Positions 43,521 through 51,855 of a DNA stretch of 55,157 nt are shown here, in pieces (positions within the stretch are counted from its first letter, which is position 1; each line of letters starts with the position of its first letter). The notes below the pieces were generated by a model. The model made no database searches, had not been told where the DNA came from, and saw nothing but the letters and a program-made list of their open reading frames with translations. The position numbers and the translations under genes were made by a program. The stretch covers positions 1 to 55,157 of the forward strand of contig JAKSCQ010000128.1 in assembly GCA_022360555.1 (NCBI GenBank), written 5' to 3'. Source of the stretch: Pseudomonadales bacterium (lineage in GTDB: Bacteria; Pseudomonadota; Gammaproteobacteria; Pseudomonadales; Alcanivoracaceae).

Positions 43521-46500
43521 CTACGTCTTTTTCTGTGTCAGCGACAGCACGAAGGCAGTCAACGCCGGCAGGAAGGTGATGGTGATGATGGCGGTGCCAA
43601 GCAGGCCAAACAGCACAATGGCCCCGACACCACGGTACAACTCGGTGCCTTCGCCGGGGATCAGCACCAGCGGGGCCAGCCCGCAGACCGTGGTGATGGT
43701 GGTCATGGCAATGGGGCGCAAGCGGGTCGCCACTGCCTCGCTGACTGCCTTGGCGGTGGCCATGCCATTGCGCACGTTTTCGGTGGCCTGATGCACGATC
43801 AGGATCGGGTTGTTCACCACCGTACCCATAAGAATCAAAAAGCCCAGCATGGTGATCATGTCGAAGGGCTGGCTGATCCCCACGGCATTCATCAGCGCCA
43901 GCCCCAGCAGGCCACTGGCAATCCCCAGCGGAATGGTGGTCATGATCAGCAGGGGGTAGCCCCAATGGGTGAAGATTGCCACCAGCAACAGATATACCAG
44001 CAGCAGCGCCACCACATAATTGCCGGACAGGGACTGCTGGGTGGCCTGCAACTGGTCACTGGCGCCGGACAACGAGATGCTGATGGCATCAGGAATCTGC
44101 CCCTCATCGCGTAACCGCTGGATCATCTCGCGCACCTGGGCCACGCCGGTTTCCAGCGCCACCTCGCGGGGAGGAATAATGTTCAACGTCACGGTGCGGC
44201 GTCCGTTGACCCGGCGAACCACACTGGTATCCACGGTTTCCGCCAATGTAGCCAGAGAGGCGAGGGGAACCGTGGCGCCGATGGGAGTATGCACCGGCAG
44301 CCCCGGCAAGGCATCCAGCCTGGGTTGGGTGCCGGTGCGACTGCTGTAGGCATAGATGTCGATCTTGTCATCGCCGAAGAAGAACTCGTCCAGGAAGGCG
44401 CCATCAGTCAGGGCCGCCACGGTGAACCCCAGGTCTCGGGTGGTGAACTGCACCTCCGCGGCCCGGCTCCAGATCGGTCGCACCTCGATTAGTGGCTGGG
44501 CCAGCGCCAGGCTGGATGGCTGCGACTGGATGCGCGGGTTATCGAATTCCCCTTCGGCCTGGCGGTACAGTGTGCGAGCCACATCATAGATTTGCGCCAG
44601 ATCCGCGCCGGAAATATCCAGGGTGACACTGCGCGTGCCGCCATCGTTACTGGAAATAATGGAGCCCCGGGCGGCAAAGGCGCGCATGCCCGGGTAGCGT
44701 TCGTAGATGTCAGTAATGGCGTCCATCATGGCATCCATGTGATCCGCCTTTACCGGCTCGGCGATAATGCGCATGCCCTGGGCATCCACCCCCAGGTTGA
44801 TGTACTTCAGCGGCGGCACGGGCAGCTCACCGCGCTCATAGTCTGCCGGATCGGCATCCACGTAAGGCAGCAACTGCGCTTCCACCTCATCGGCAATGGC
44901 CGCCATGGTGGCCAGGTTGTAGCCCGGCGGGGCATTCATGCTGGCGAAGGTCTTGGGTTCTTCTCCTTCCGGCAGGTATTCCGCCGGCGGCGTGAGAAAC
45001 CAGACAATGGCGCCCCCGAGCACCGCGGTGGCCGCCATGGTGGCAAGCTGCCGCCCGCGATTGGCGGACAGCCAGGCGGCGCCGTGCTGAAGAGCCGTCA
45101 TCCAGCGGCTGTGCTGGCCGTCATGAGCCACCACCGCGGAAAAATCCAGACGGGCGGACAGGGTAGGGATCACCGTCATGGCCACCAGCATGGATACCAG
45201 AATCGAAGCGGACACTGCGATGGCGATATCCGAATAGAGCTGCCCGGCTTCCTCCTGAATAAACACCACCGGCAGGAACACCAGCACCGTGGTCATGGTG
45301 GAAGCAAACACCGCCGGCCAAACCTTCTGGATACCGCTGATGGCGGCGCGCACTCGGTCCAGCCCCTTGCGTCGCTCCATCTCGATGCTTTCCAGTACCA
45401 CGATGGAATTATCCAGCGTCATGCCGATAGCAAAGGCAATGCCGGCCAGGGAAATCACATTGATGGTGCGGCCGGCCAGCAACAGCCCCAGGAAGGCGGC
45501 AATTGTACAGATGGGAATGCCGATCACGCCCACGGCGGTGATGCGCACCGAACGCAGAAACAGGAACATGACCAGCGTGGCCAGTGCCGCGCCAATGGCC
45601 AGGTTGGTCCAGACATTGGCCACCGAGGCTTCCACGTAGCGCACATCGTCGGCGATCAGGGATATCTGCATGCCGGCCGGCTTAAGTACGTCCTGGTTGA
45701 TCCGTTTTATCTGATCGACCATGGCGTACTTGATATCAATCACGTTGGAGCCGGTTTCCCGCCGCACGGACAACATGATGACCGGGTCGCCATTGACCCG
45801 GGAAATACTGCGCACCGGGAAATGGTCCAGCACCACCGTCGCCACATCCTGCAGCCGAACCACGGAATCGCCCCGGCGTGCCAGAATCAGGCTGTTAAGG
45901 CTATTGATGTCGTTAAAGCGCCCCACGGTCCGAAGCAGATAACGGCGCTTGCCACTGTCCAGCTCTCCGCCGGACACATCCTGGTTGCGTGCCTGCAGGG
46001 CATCACGCACATCCACCACCGTGAGCCCCAGTTGCGCCAGTTTGCGGGCATCGAGAAGCAGGCGCACCTGTCGCTCCGCGCCGCCGCGCAGTTCTACCTT
46101 GGAGACCCCCTGAACACTCTCCATGCGCGAGCGAACTTCGTCGTCGATGAAGTCCCGCATCATGTCCATATCCAATCCGCGAGGATTGCCGGGCAGGGGA
46201 GAGACCCGGTAGTACATGAATGAATTGCTGGAAAAAGACGTGGAGAGAATCTGTGGCTGATCCACATTATCCGGATAGGCGGGCACCTGGCTGAGTGCAT
46301 TATTGACGCGAATCAGCGCATCCGTGATATCCACCCCGAACGGAAATTCCAGCTCGATTTCCGCCTCGCCGCTGTAAGCCGTGGCCGTAAGCCGGCGCAG
46401 ATTAGGCAGATTGCGGAGAAATTCTTCCTGCTCAATCAGGATTTCCTTTTCCACATCCTGCGGCGTGGCACCGGGCCACTGGGTAAGCACGGTAATGGTC

Positions 46501-46622
46501 CGTACCTCCAGGTCCGGGATCATCTGCACGGGGATACGCAGCGCTGCGAGAATGCCGAGGAGGGTGATGATCAGCACAATCACCGTCATCAAGGTGCCGT
46601 TGCGGACGATCTTCTCGAACAT
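43521..46622 (-). CDS. RND-family efflux transporter permease (AcrB/HAE1-like)
   Basis: 1033 aa, IPVQMIPDLEVRTITVLTQWPGATPQDVEKEI, GMTLDNSIVVLESIE. Confidence 0.95.
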   Translation of the reverse strand: MFEKIVRNGTLMTVIVLIITLLGILAALRIPVQMIPDLEVRTITVLTQWPGATPQDVEKEILIEQEEFLRNLPNLRRLTATAYSGEAEIELEFPFGVDITDALIRVNNALSQVPAYPDNVDQPQILSTSFSSNSFMYYRVSPLPGNPRGLDMDMMRDFIDDEVRSRMESVQGVSKVELRGGAERQVRLLLDARKLAQLGLTVVDVRDALQARNQDVSGGELDSGKRRYLLRTVGRFNDINSLNSLILARRGDSVVRLQDVATVVLDHFPVRSISRVNGDPVIMLSVRRETGSNVIDIKYAMVDQIKRINQDVLKPAGMQISLIADDVRYVEASVANVWTNLAIGAALATLVMFLFLRSVRITAVGVIGIPICTIAAFLGLLLAGRTINVISLAGIAFAIGMTLDNSIVVLESIEMERRKGLDRVRAAISGIQKVWPAVFASTMTTVLVFLPVVFIQEEAGQLYSDIAIAVSASILVSMLVAMTVIPTLSARLDFSAVVAHDGQHSRWMTALQHGAAWLSANRGRQLATMAATAVLGGAIVWFLTPPAEYLPEGEEPKTFASMNAPPGYNLATMAAIADEVEAQLLPYVDADPADYERGELPVPPLKYINLGVDAQGMRIIAEPVKADHMDAMMDAITDIYERYPGMRAFAARGSIISSNDGGTRSVTLDISGADLAQIYDVARTLYRQAEGEFDNPRIQSQPSSLALAQPLIEVRPIWSRAAEVQFTTRDLGFTVAALTDGAFLDEFFFGDDKIDIYAYSSRTGTQPRLDALPGLPVHTPIGATVPLASLATLAETVDTSVVRRVNGRRTVTLNIIPPREVALETGVAQVREMIQRLRDEGQIPDAISISLSGASDQLQATQQSLSGNYVVALLLVYLLLVAIFTHWGYPLLIMTTIPLGIASGLLGLALMNAVGISQPFDMITMLGFLILMGTVVNNPILIVHQATENVRNGMATAKAVSEAVATRLRPIAMTTITTVCGLAPLVLIPGEGTELYRGVGAIVLFGLLGTAIITITFLPALTAFVLSLTQKKT

Positions 46623-46624
46623 AA

Positions 46625-47692
46625 TCAGCGCACCACCTGTAGCGCATCGCCGTCCTGTAGCCCTTCATTGCCGCGCACCACCACGCGATCCCCGGCGCTC
46701 AGGCCTTCCAGCACCACCACAGGGTCGGACTGGCCTTCCGCTACCCGGATCGACTTGCGGCGGGCCACCATATCGTCGCCCTGTTTTTCTGCCAGCCAGA
46801 CACTCACATTGCCCTGGGCATCGCGGAGCAGGGCGTCGCGAGCCACCATGGGCTGCTCATCCTCGCCCTGAAGCAACAAGCTGCCTTGCAGTGCCATGCC
46901 CGGAATCAGGCCGCTTTCGCTGATTTCGGCGCGAAGAATGAAGGTGCGCGCCATGGGGTCGTTGACCGGCACGATTGCCGCCACCCGAGCCTCGATCCGA
47001 GCCTCCTGTCGCCCAGCTTCCGGCGTCACCGTCAGCGGGGTTTCCCGGTTTATCCGGGGGAAATAGCGCTGGGGAATGGCAAAATCCGCATGCAGATTTT
47101 CCGTGCCGACCAGTTCCAGCACGGCCGTGCCCGGCGTGACCCATTCACCGATTTCCGTCAATTTCGCACTGACCACCCCCTCAAACGGCGCATTCAGTGT
47201 GTGGCGCTCCAGCAAGGCTTGCTGCCTGGCCACCTCGGACTGGCTGGCAGCGAGCGCCGCCTCGGCGACCTGTACCTGGGATTCCAGACTGCGCACTTCA
47301 CTGGCGGCAATGCTGCGTTTGGCTATCAGGCTGCTGGCTTCATCCAGCTGGCGCCGGGTGTCCGCCAACGTAGCCTGTTGCTGGCGATAACTGGCTCGCG
47401 CCTGTTGCAGCGCCAGCCGGTTCAATTCCGAGTCCAACTCCAGCAAGGGCGTGCCTGCCTGGACGCGATCACCGATATCCACGTGCAGCGCACTGACGAG
47501 ACCAGACACAGAGGTAGACAGACGTGCGGACTGGTTGGCGACGAGCGTCCCGTTAACCAGCAGGGTTTCGGTGGGACGTTGCAGGGAGACAGTCTCCAGC
47601 GTCACAGGTTGTGGCGCCGCCAGAGCAAGTAGCGGGAACAGCGTCATGCCGAGCACGCAGAAAGGTCTCGCAAGTCCAGATAGCAGAGCCAT
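46625..47692 (-). CDS. RND efflux periplasmic adaptor (MFP)
   Basis: Signal peptide then VSGLVSALHVDIGDRVQAGTPLLELD; start MALLSG at 47692 (ORF spuriously extends to 47890 across dif). Confidence 0.93.
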   Translation of the reverse strand: MALLSGLARPFCVLGMTLFPLLALAAPQPVTLETVSLQRPTETLLVNGTLVANQSARLSTSVSGLVSALHVDIGDRVQAGTPLLELDSELNRLALQQARASYRQQQATLADTRRQLDEASSLIAKRSIAASEVRSLESQVQVAEAALAASQSEVARQQALLERHTLNAPFEGVVSAKLTEIGEWVTPGTAVLELVGTENLHADFAIPQRYFPRINRETPLTVTPEAGRQEARIEARVAAIVPVNDPMARTFILRAEISESGLIPGMALQGSLLLQGEDEQPMVARDALLRDAQGNVSVWLAEKQGDDMVARRKSIRVAEGQSDPVVVLEGLSAGDRVVVRGNEGLQDGDALQVVR

Positions 47693-47827
47693 TGGTTCCC
47701 CTGAATGATTGTTGTTTATGAAAATCGTGAGCCCGAGTGTACCAGCCATAACGTGAAAGATATTTCGCGGGAAACGGTAAAAGCTGTAAGTTTCTGCGGG
47801 CCACTGCCATTCTAACGGCAACCTTAT

Positions 47828-47855
47828 ATTCTGCATAATGTATATTATGTTAAAT
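47828..47855 (+). other. dif: dif (XerC/XerD recombination) site: ATTCTGCATAA-TGTATA-TTATGTTAAAT
   Basis: Centre and XerD arm identical to E. coli dif (GGTGCGCATAATGTATATTATGTTAAAT); XerC arm keeps the GCATAA end. Confidence 0.92.
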
Positions 47856-47961
47856 AGAGCATTGCGGTTCACGCGCCCATCTTGCCCCACTGCTAGACAG
47901 AAAAATCGCCCTTGAACTAGGTTCGTGCCGCTTTTTCAGTGTCCGACAATCGACATGAAAC

Positions 47962-48013
47962 TTTCTAATGTTGATTTCGGGTGGAAATGAATAACTTTCA
48001 TTTTCTAACTGTT
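47962..48013. promoter_or_regulatory. AT-rich control region with TTTCTAA(c)TGTT direct repeats and AAATGA-n7-TCATTT inverted repeat
   Basis: 47962-47972 TTTCTAATGTT, 48002-48013 TTTCTAACTGTT, 47985-48003 inverted repeat; directly upstream of 48055 gene. Confidence 0.5.
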
Positions 48014-48054
48014 TAAGCGTTCACTTTTTAACCAGTTTCTGAGGGAAGAACATC

Positions 48055-48456
48055 ATGGACCGACGTGTTTTGAGGGTACCGGTTCCACCTGGGGTTAACG
48101 TGAAAGCGCCGTTTTGGATCAGCCAGGCGGCCGCCATGGCCCTGACTGGCCGCTCAGTGGGGACTGTGCGGCGCTGGATTCGCACTGGCCGCATCGCGGA
48201 TACCGCGGCGCTGCACCTGCTTCAGCTTCGCGTTTATGGGCAACTGCTGCACGATGGCTGGCAAGGCTGGCGTGTGGTTGACGGGGCGCTGATCGGCCCG
48301 GATGGCCGCACGCATGAAATAAAGCAACTGGAGACGCACTGGGTAACGCTACAGCTTGTGGGTGCCCTGCGGCGCCGCTGTGACGATCTGGAGCGAGAAT
48401 TGGGGGATGTGCGCCGGCGGGCGGCGAAGCGTCACCGCTTCCGCCTGGTGGACTGA
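48055..48456 (+). CDS. Phage HTH/DUF3653-like protein, putative regulator
   Basis: ISQAAAMALTGRSVGTVRRWIRTGRI HTH-like; GWQGWRVVDGALIGPDGRTHEI resembles DUF3653; only plus-strand gene of the element. Confidence 0.6.
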   Translation: MDRRVLRVPVPPGVNVKAPFWISQAAAMALTGRSVGTVRRWIRTGRIADTAALHLLQLRVYGQLLHDGWQGWRVVDGALIGPDGRTHEIKQLETHWVTLQLVGALRRRCDDLERELGDVRRRAAKRHRFRLVD

Positions 48457-48462
48457 TAGCAA

Positions 48463-48488
48463 AAAGCCCAGGGCAATGCCTGGGCTTT
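48463..48488. terminator. Bidirectional terminator AAAGCCCAGG-gcaatg-CCTGGGCTTT
   Basis: 10-bp arms between convergent 48055 gene and the structural/lysis operon. Confidence 0.8.
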
Positions 48489-48514
48489 CTCGATGTGTCG
48501 CCTTTTCAGGCAGA

Positions 48515-48598
48515 TCACTTTTTCTTTTTGCGCACGCCGCGCTTGGTCAGCCGGTACCCTTTTTTGATACGGCCCTTGCTGTCACGTCCCTTGGCCAT
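48515..48598 (-). CDS. 27-aa highly basic peptide MAKGRDSKGRIKKGYRLTKRGVRKKKK
   Basis: Hand-translated; 14/27 Lys/Arg; overlaps upstream gene by 17 bp, between it and the terminator; not in ORF track. Confidence 0.6.
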   Translation of the reverse strand: MAKGRDSKGRIKKGYRLTKRGVRKKKK

Positions 48599-48806
48599 GG
48601 TTCTGTTCCTCCAGGGCTGTTACTCGCCAGTTCAACAGGGTCACGTCCTTGGCGATCGCCTGCACCTCTTTCCGCAGCTCGCGGACTTCCTGTGCCACGG
48701 TGTGGCTTTGTGCCACGTTTCCCCCGCCCAGGGCCGTGACCAGGACGGCCAGGCCGATCAGGCTCTTATTCTTCGATGTGTCGCTCGATGGCTGCGTCAC
48801 TGGCAC
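48582..48806 (-). CDS. Small TM + coiled-coil protein (74 aa)
   Basis: LIGLAVLVTALGG TM followed by heptad region. Confidence 0.65.
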   Translation of the reverse strand: MPVTQPSSDTSKNKSLIGLAVLVTALGGGNVAQSHTVAQEVRELRKEVQAIAKDVTLLNWRVTALEEQNHGQGT

Positions 48807-48927
48807 TCTCCGCTGCGGTGGAAATGGTTTTGCTGGTGACGGGGTCCAGGCCGGTAAAGCTCAGGCCAAACCCGACCAGCAACCCCACTACCCCCCATTC
48901 GCTGACTTTCTTCAGAAACTTCTTCAT
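48766..48927 (-). CDS. Small membrane protein (53 aa) MKKFLKKVSEWGVVGLLVGFGLSFTGLDPVTSKTISTAAESASDAAIERHIEE
   Basis: Hand-translated; overlaps endolysin stop by 4 bp; one TM; not in ORF track. Confidence 0.65.
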   Translation of the reverse strand: MKKFLKKVSEWGVVGLLVGFGLSFTGLDPVTSKTISTAAESASDAAIERHIEE

Positions 48928-49475
48928 ACAAACGCCTCGCTGATGCTCACATAAACTTGTTTTCCGCCCCGGTAGACGCCGGCCCAGGTGGCCGGGTTGG
49001 CCGGGGTGCGGTCGGTGCGCACGTCCAGGTGCATGCCCGGGCGGTTCCAGTCCGGGTAGATGCCGATGCCGGTAAAGCCCACTTGCTTGGCGATTTCATA
49101 CCAGCGCCGGCGCTCCTGGGCGCTGGGGCCATCGGGTGGCAGCGGGTGCACGTCGATGGCCATGATTTCGCCGTGTAGCGCGTAGTTGTGCCAGGACTTC
49201 TCCGCCCCACTCTCTGCCTGACCGCCGCCGATGATGGGGCGGCCGATGGCGCCGGGGGCGCTGCTGATTGCCACGGGGTAGCCCAGGGCCTTCCTGAAGG
49301 CGTCCAGCTTCAGCAGCAATTCGACGTTCATCAGCGGCCAATAGGGGCCGAATTCCGAGGCGCTGAAGTGCTCCAGGGGCAACTGGTCACGCTTGGCCAC
49401 TTTTGCCCGCCGGGCCAACTCCAGGGCGCCCGCTATGGTTAGTGCTCCCATGATCCACCATCCAGCACGAGTCAT
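48924..49475 (-). CDS. N-terminally membrane-anchored M15-family peptidase (endolysin/virion lysin)
   Basis: N-terminal TM; SWHNYALHGEIMAIDVHP and GIGIYPDWNRPGMHLDVR match Peptidase_M15 metal-site pattern. Confidence 0.8.
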   Translation of the reverse strand: MTRAGWWIMGALTIAGALELARRAKVAKRDQLPLEHFSASEFGPYWPLMNVELLLKLDAFRKALGYPVAISSAPGAIGRPIIGGGQAESGAEKSWHNYALHGEIMAIDVHPLPPDGPSAQERRRWYEIAKQVGFTGIGIYPDWNRPGMHLDVRTDRTPANPATWAGVYRGGKQVYVSISEAFV

Positions 49476-49891
49476 TAGCAGCCTGTGACCGTGCCCGGCT
49501 GACGAACCTCAAGCCGGGCAGAAACCTGGGCAACCGTGCTGGCATCCGCAGCATTGGTGACCTCGAATTCCCAGCGCAATTTGCTTTGCCCCTCCACGCC
49601 GGCCAGGTCCACATCTTGAACGCCGGTAAAATCCTGGGCAGCACTCAGGTCCAAGGTGACTGTTGCCAACGTGTTGTTCCCATCGGTCAGGCGCAAGTCA
49701 GCACTGCCCCCGGCGCTGGCCTGGTTCAGTGTTACCGCATAACCGAAACGGGCCGGTTTATATGGCAGGTTGGCCAGGTCGTGGAGCTGGGGTTTCATCC
49801 CCTCCGGGGTTTCCGTAGTCGCTACGGTTGCAGCATCAACACTGCGCACGCCACCGAAAGCAAATTCGCCCACAGACGCGATAAATGGCAT
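49475..49891 (-). CDS. Beta-rich phage protein, possible minor capsid/vertex protein
   Basis: MPFIASVGEFAFGG start favoured; alternating beta pattern; between spike-like and endolysin genes. Confidence 0.55.
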   Translation of the reverse strand: MPFIASVGEFAFGGVRSVDAATVATTETPEGMKPQLHDLANLPYKPARFGYAVTLNQASAGGSADLRLTDGNNTLATVTLDLSAAQDFTGVQDVDLAGVEGQSKLRWEFEVTNAADASTVAQVSARLEVRQPGTVTGC

Positions 49892-49901
49892 TGTCTTACT
49901 C

Positions 49902-51368
49902 CTATTCAAGCGGCAGGTCGTCATCAATCGTGATGGCGACCCGGCAGGGAATGAAAATTGTCATGTGATCGGTGTAGCCACGGGCTTGCAGGCTGCGGCT
50001 GCCGCCTTCAAGCACTGTCGCCCGCCCACCAAACTGGCTGGATGACGCCTCGAACCGATAAACGTGGTCCAGGTATCCGGCACCTACTACGCGGCTGAAG
50101 TACATTTCCAGGGCCGCCTTGATCACTTCGCCTTGAACGGTTACCAGGCTGGCGCCTTGGGTCAGCGCGACATCGGCGGAGGGAATGAAGCGGTACCCGG
50201 CAGGCACAACACAACCGGCTTTCGTTACGTTGAAGCGGGCCGGGTCGGTGATTTCTTCATACGCATAAACGCCTACTTGTCCATCAGAGGCGTGGGTACT
50301 GGCCCCTGTTCCCTGGATCGCAACAAAACGCCCCAGCGGCGCAAATCCTTCAATGGCAGGGCTGCCCAGGTAGGCCGATCCACTAATGTCGCCGTGGTCC
50401 ACAATCTGGGACAGGTCCTCATTCACCACCATAAAATTCTGGCTGTAATACGCGATGACACCCACGCCCCGACGATCATCCCAGCGGATGCGGAGATTGT
50501 TGTTATTCAGCAGCCAGGCAGGCTCGGGAAACTGCTCGTGCGTCCCGTCTTTTGCCACTTTCCACCAGCGTTTGAGCGAATCACGAACGACCAGGTGCTG
50601 GCCATCTTTCCAGGTGCAGAATGTAACAATGTTGGCATTGTCAGGGCACGACCAGAAAACAGGCCCCGACGGGTCCAAGCCCCGAATAATTTCCCACGCA
50701 TTCGCGCTGCTGGTTTTGATGTGCCAGTCACCATCAAAATAGGCGGCATCGGCGACGGTCCCCATTTGATAGCGCTGACTGTCCCCCATGAAAACACCGT
50801 CAGCCGTCCAGGCACGCAGACAGGTTGCCCCCTGCCACACGCCCAGATTCTGGTCATACAGCGATTCCGAGTAGAACTGATAAAAGCCCCCGGGCCCCTG
50901 AGTCACAAAGAGCCCCGTTTCTCGCCGGTAATCGTTGTATTCCAGGTCGCGCAACACTCGGAACGGAGTGCCGAGTGGCCAGCTCTTTGCCTCATTGCGT
51001 GCGGGGTACAAATCCAGTTCGATAGTGTGCCGGGTGTCATCTTTCCAAGAGCCGTCAGCACCTCGAATACCCGGCAGTACCGACACCTCGCCCTGGATGA
51101 TCTTGTCGTCAAAGTCACCCTTGCCGATGAAGAACACGGCCGCGCACTCGTTGTCCGGGTCCGGGTTGGTGACCTCGATGACGGCGACGCCACCAGGCGG
51201 CCGGCGCATGGACCCGTTTTTCACTTCCACCGGGCCATCGCTATTCCCCTGCCCGTCCTGGATATTCAGAATCAACGGCCGGTCGGAGAATTTGCAGAAG
51301 ACGAAGTCACCGACGGCACGCAATACCACGGTGCTGCCGGCGGGAATCAGGGTGCGCTTATCAGCCAC
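49902..51368 (-). CDS. Putative spike/penton-type receptor-binding protein (488 aa)
   Basis: Largest gene in the element; beta-rich N-terminal domain plus long beta-repeat C-terminus. Confidence 0.55.
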   Translation of the reverse strand: MADKRTLIPAGSTVVLRAVGDFVFCKFSDRPLILNIQDGQGNSDGPVEVKNGSMRRPPGGVAVIEVTNPDPDNECAAVFFIGKGDFDDKIIQGEVSVLPGIRGADGSWKDDTRHTIELDLYPARNEAKSWPLGTPFRVLRDLEYNDYRRETGLFVTQGPGGFYQFYSESLYDQNLGVWQGATCLRAWTADGVFMGDSQRYQMGTVADAAYFDGDWHIKTSSANAWEIIRGLDPSGPVFWSCPDNANIVTFCTWKDGQHLVVRDSLKRWWKVAKDGTHEQFPEPAWLLNNNNLRIRWDDRRGVGVIAYYSQNFMVVNEDLSQIVDHGDISGSAYLGSPAIEGFAPLGRFVAIQGTGASTHASDGQVGVYAYEEITDPARFNVTKAGCVVPAGYRFIPSADVALTQGASLVTVQGEVIKAALEMYFSRVVGAGYLDHVYRFEASSSQFGGRATVLEGGSRSLQARGYTDHMTIFIPCRVAITIDDDLPLE

Positions 51369-51855
51369 GCTTTTTACTCCATGCCTGGGAAATGATGTAC
51401 AGCGCCACCACCACGGCCAGCGCGGTCAGGCCGTACTTGGCCAGCTTGTTCAGCAGGTCGGCGGTTTCGCTACGGTTGGACTCCTGGGCAATCGCCAGGG
51501 CCCGGTCGATGGTCTGGGCATTCATCTGGTCGGAGTAGCGCAGCTGGTCGGTCAGTTCATCGGCGAACAGCTTGTTTTGCTCGCCGGCCGCGTCGATCAC
51601 GCGACCGGTCAGCGACTCCGCCAGGGCGCCGGACTGCGCCACGCTCTGGCCGGCAAGGTCCAGGGCACCAAAGCCCAGATTCATGCCGGCGTCGATGGCG
51701 CCCTGGTCGCTCATGACGACCGACCCGTTAAAATCACCCTCGCTCAAGCCCAGGTTAAACCGGGCCCCATCACCGACACTGTTATCCGCCAGCTGTAGCG
51801 TATTTTCATCAATGTTGGTGATGTTGTTTGTGCGGCTGCTACTACGGCTGCCCAT
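51361..51855 (-). CDS. C-terminal TM protein with alpha-helical ectodomain (164 aa), putative virion membrane protein
   Basis: LAKYGLTALAVVVALYIISQAWSKKRG tail anchor. Confidence 0.65.
   Translation of the reverse strand: MGSRSSSRTNNITNIDENTLQLADNSVGDGARFNLGLSEGDFNGSVVMSDQGAIDAGMNLGFGALDLAGQSVAQSGALAESLTGRVIDAAGEQNKLFADELTDQLRYSDQMNAQTIDRALAIAQESNRSETADLLNKLAKYGLTALAVVVALYIISQAWSKKRG

Noticed and set aside
44592-46223. 543-aa plus-strand ORF opposite the RND permease
   Set aside because: Antisense shadow ORF; RND permease coding is unambiguous.
47693-47890. N-terminal extension of the RND adaptor ORF
   Set aside because: Would run through the dif site; a clear signal peptide begins at MALLSGLARPF (47692).
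50064-51395. 443-aa plus-strand ORF opposite the putative spike gene
   Set aside because: Minus-strand frame is tightly packed with neighbouring overlapping phage genes; plus-strand ORF looks like a shadow ORF.
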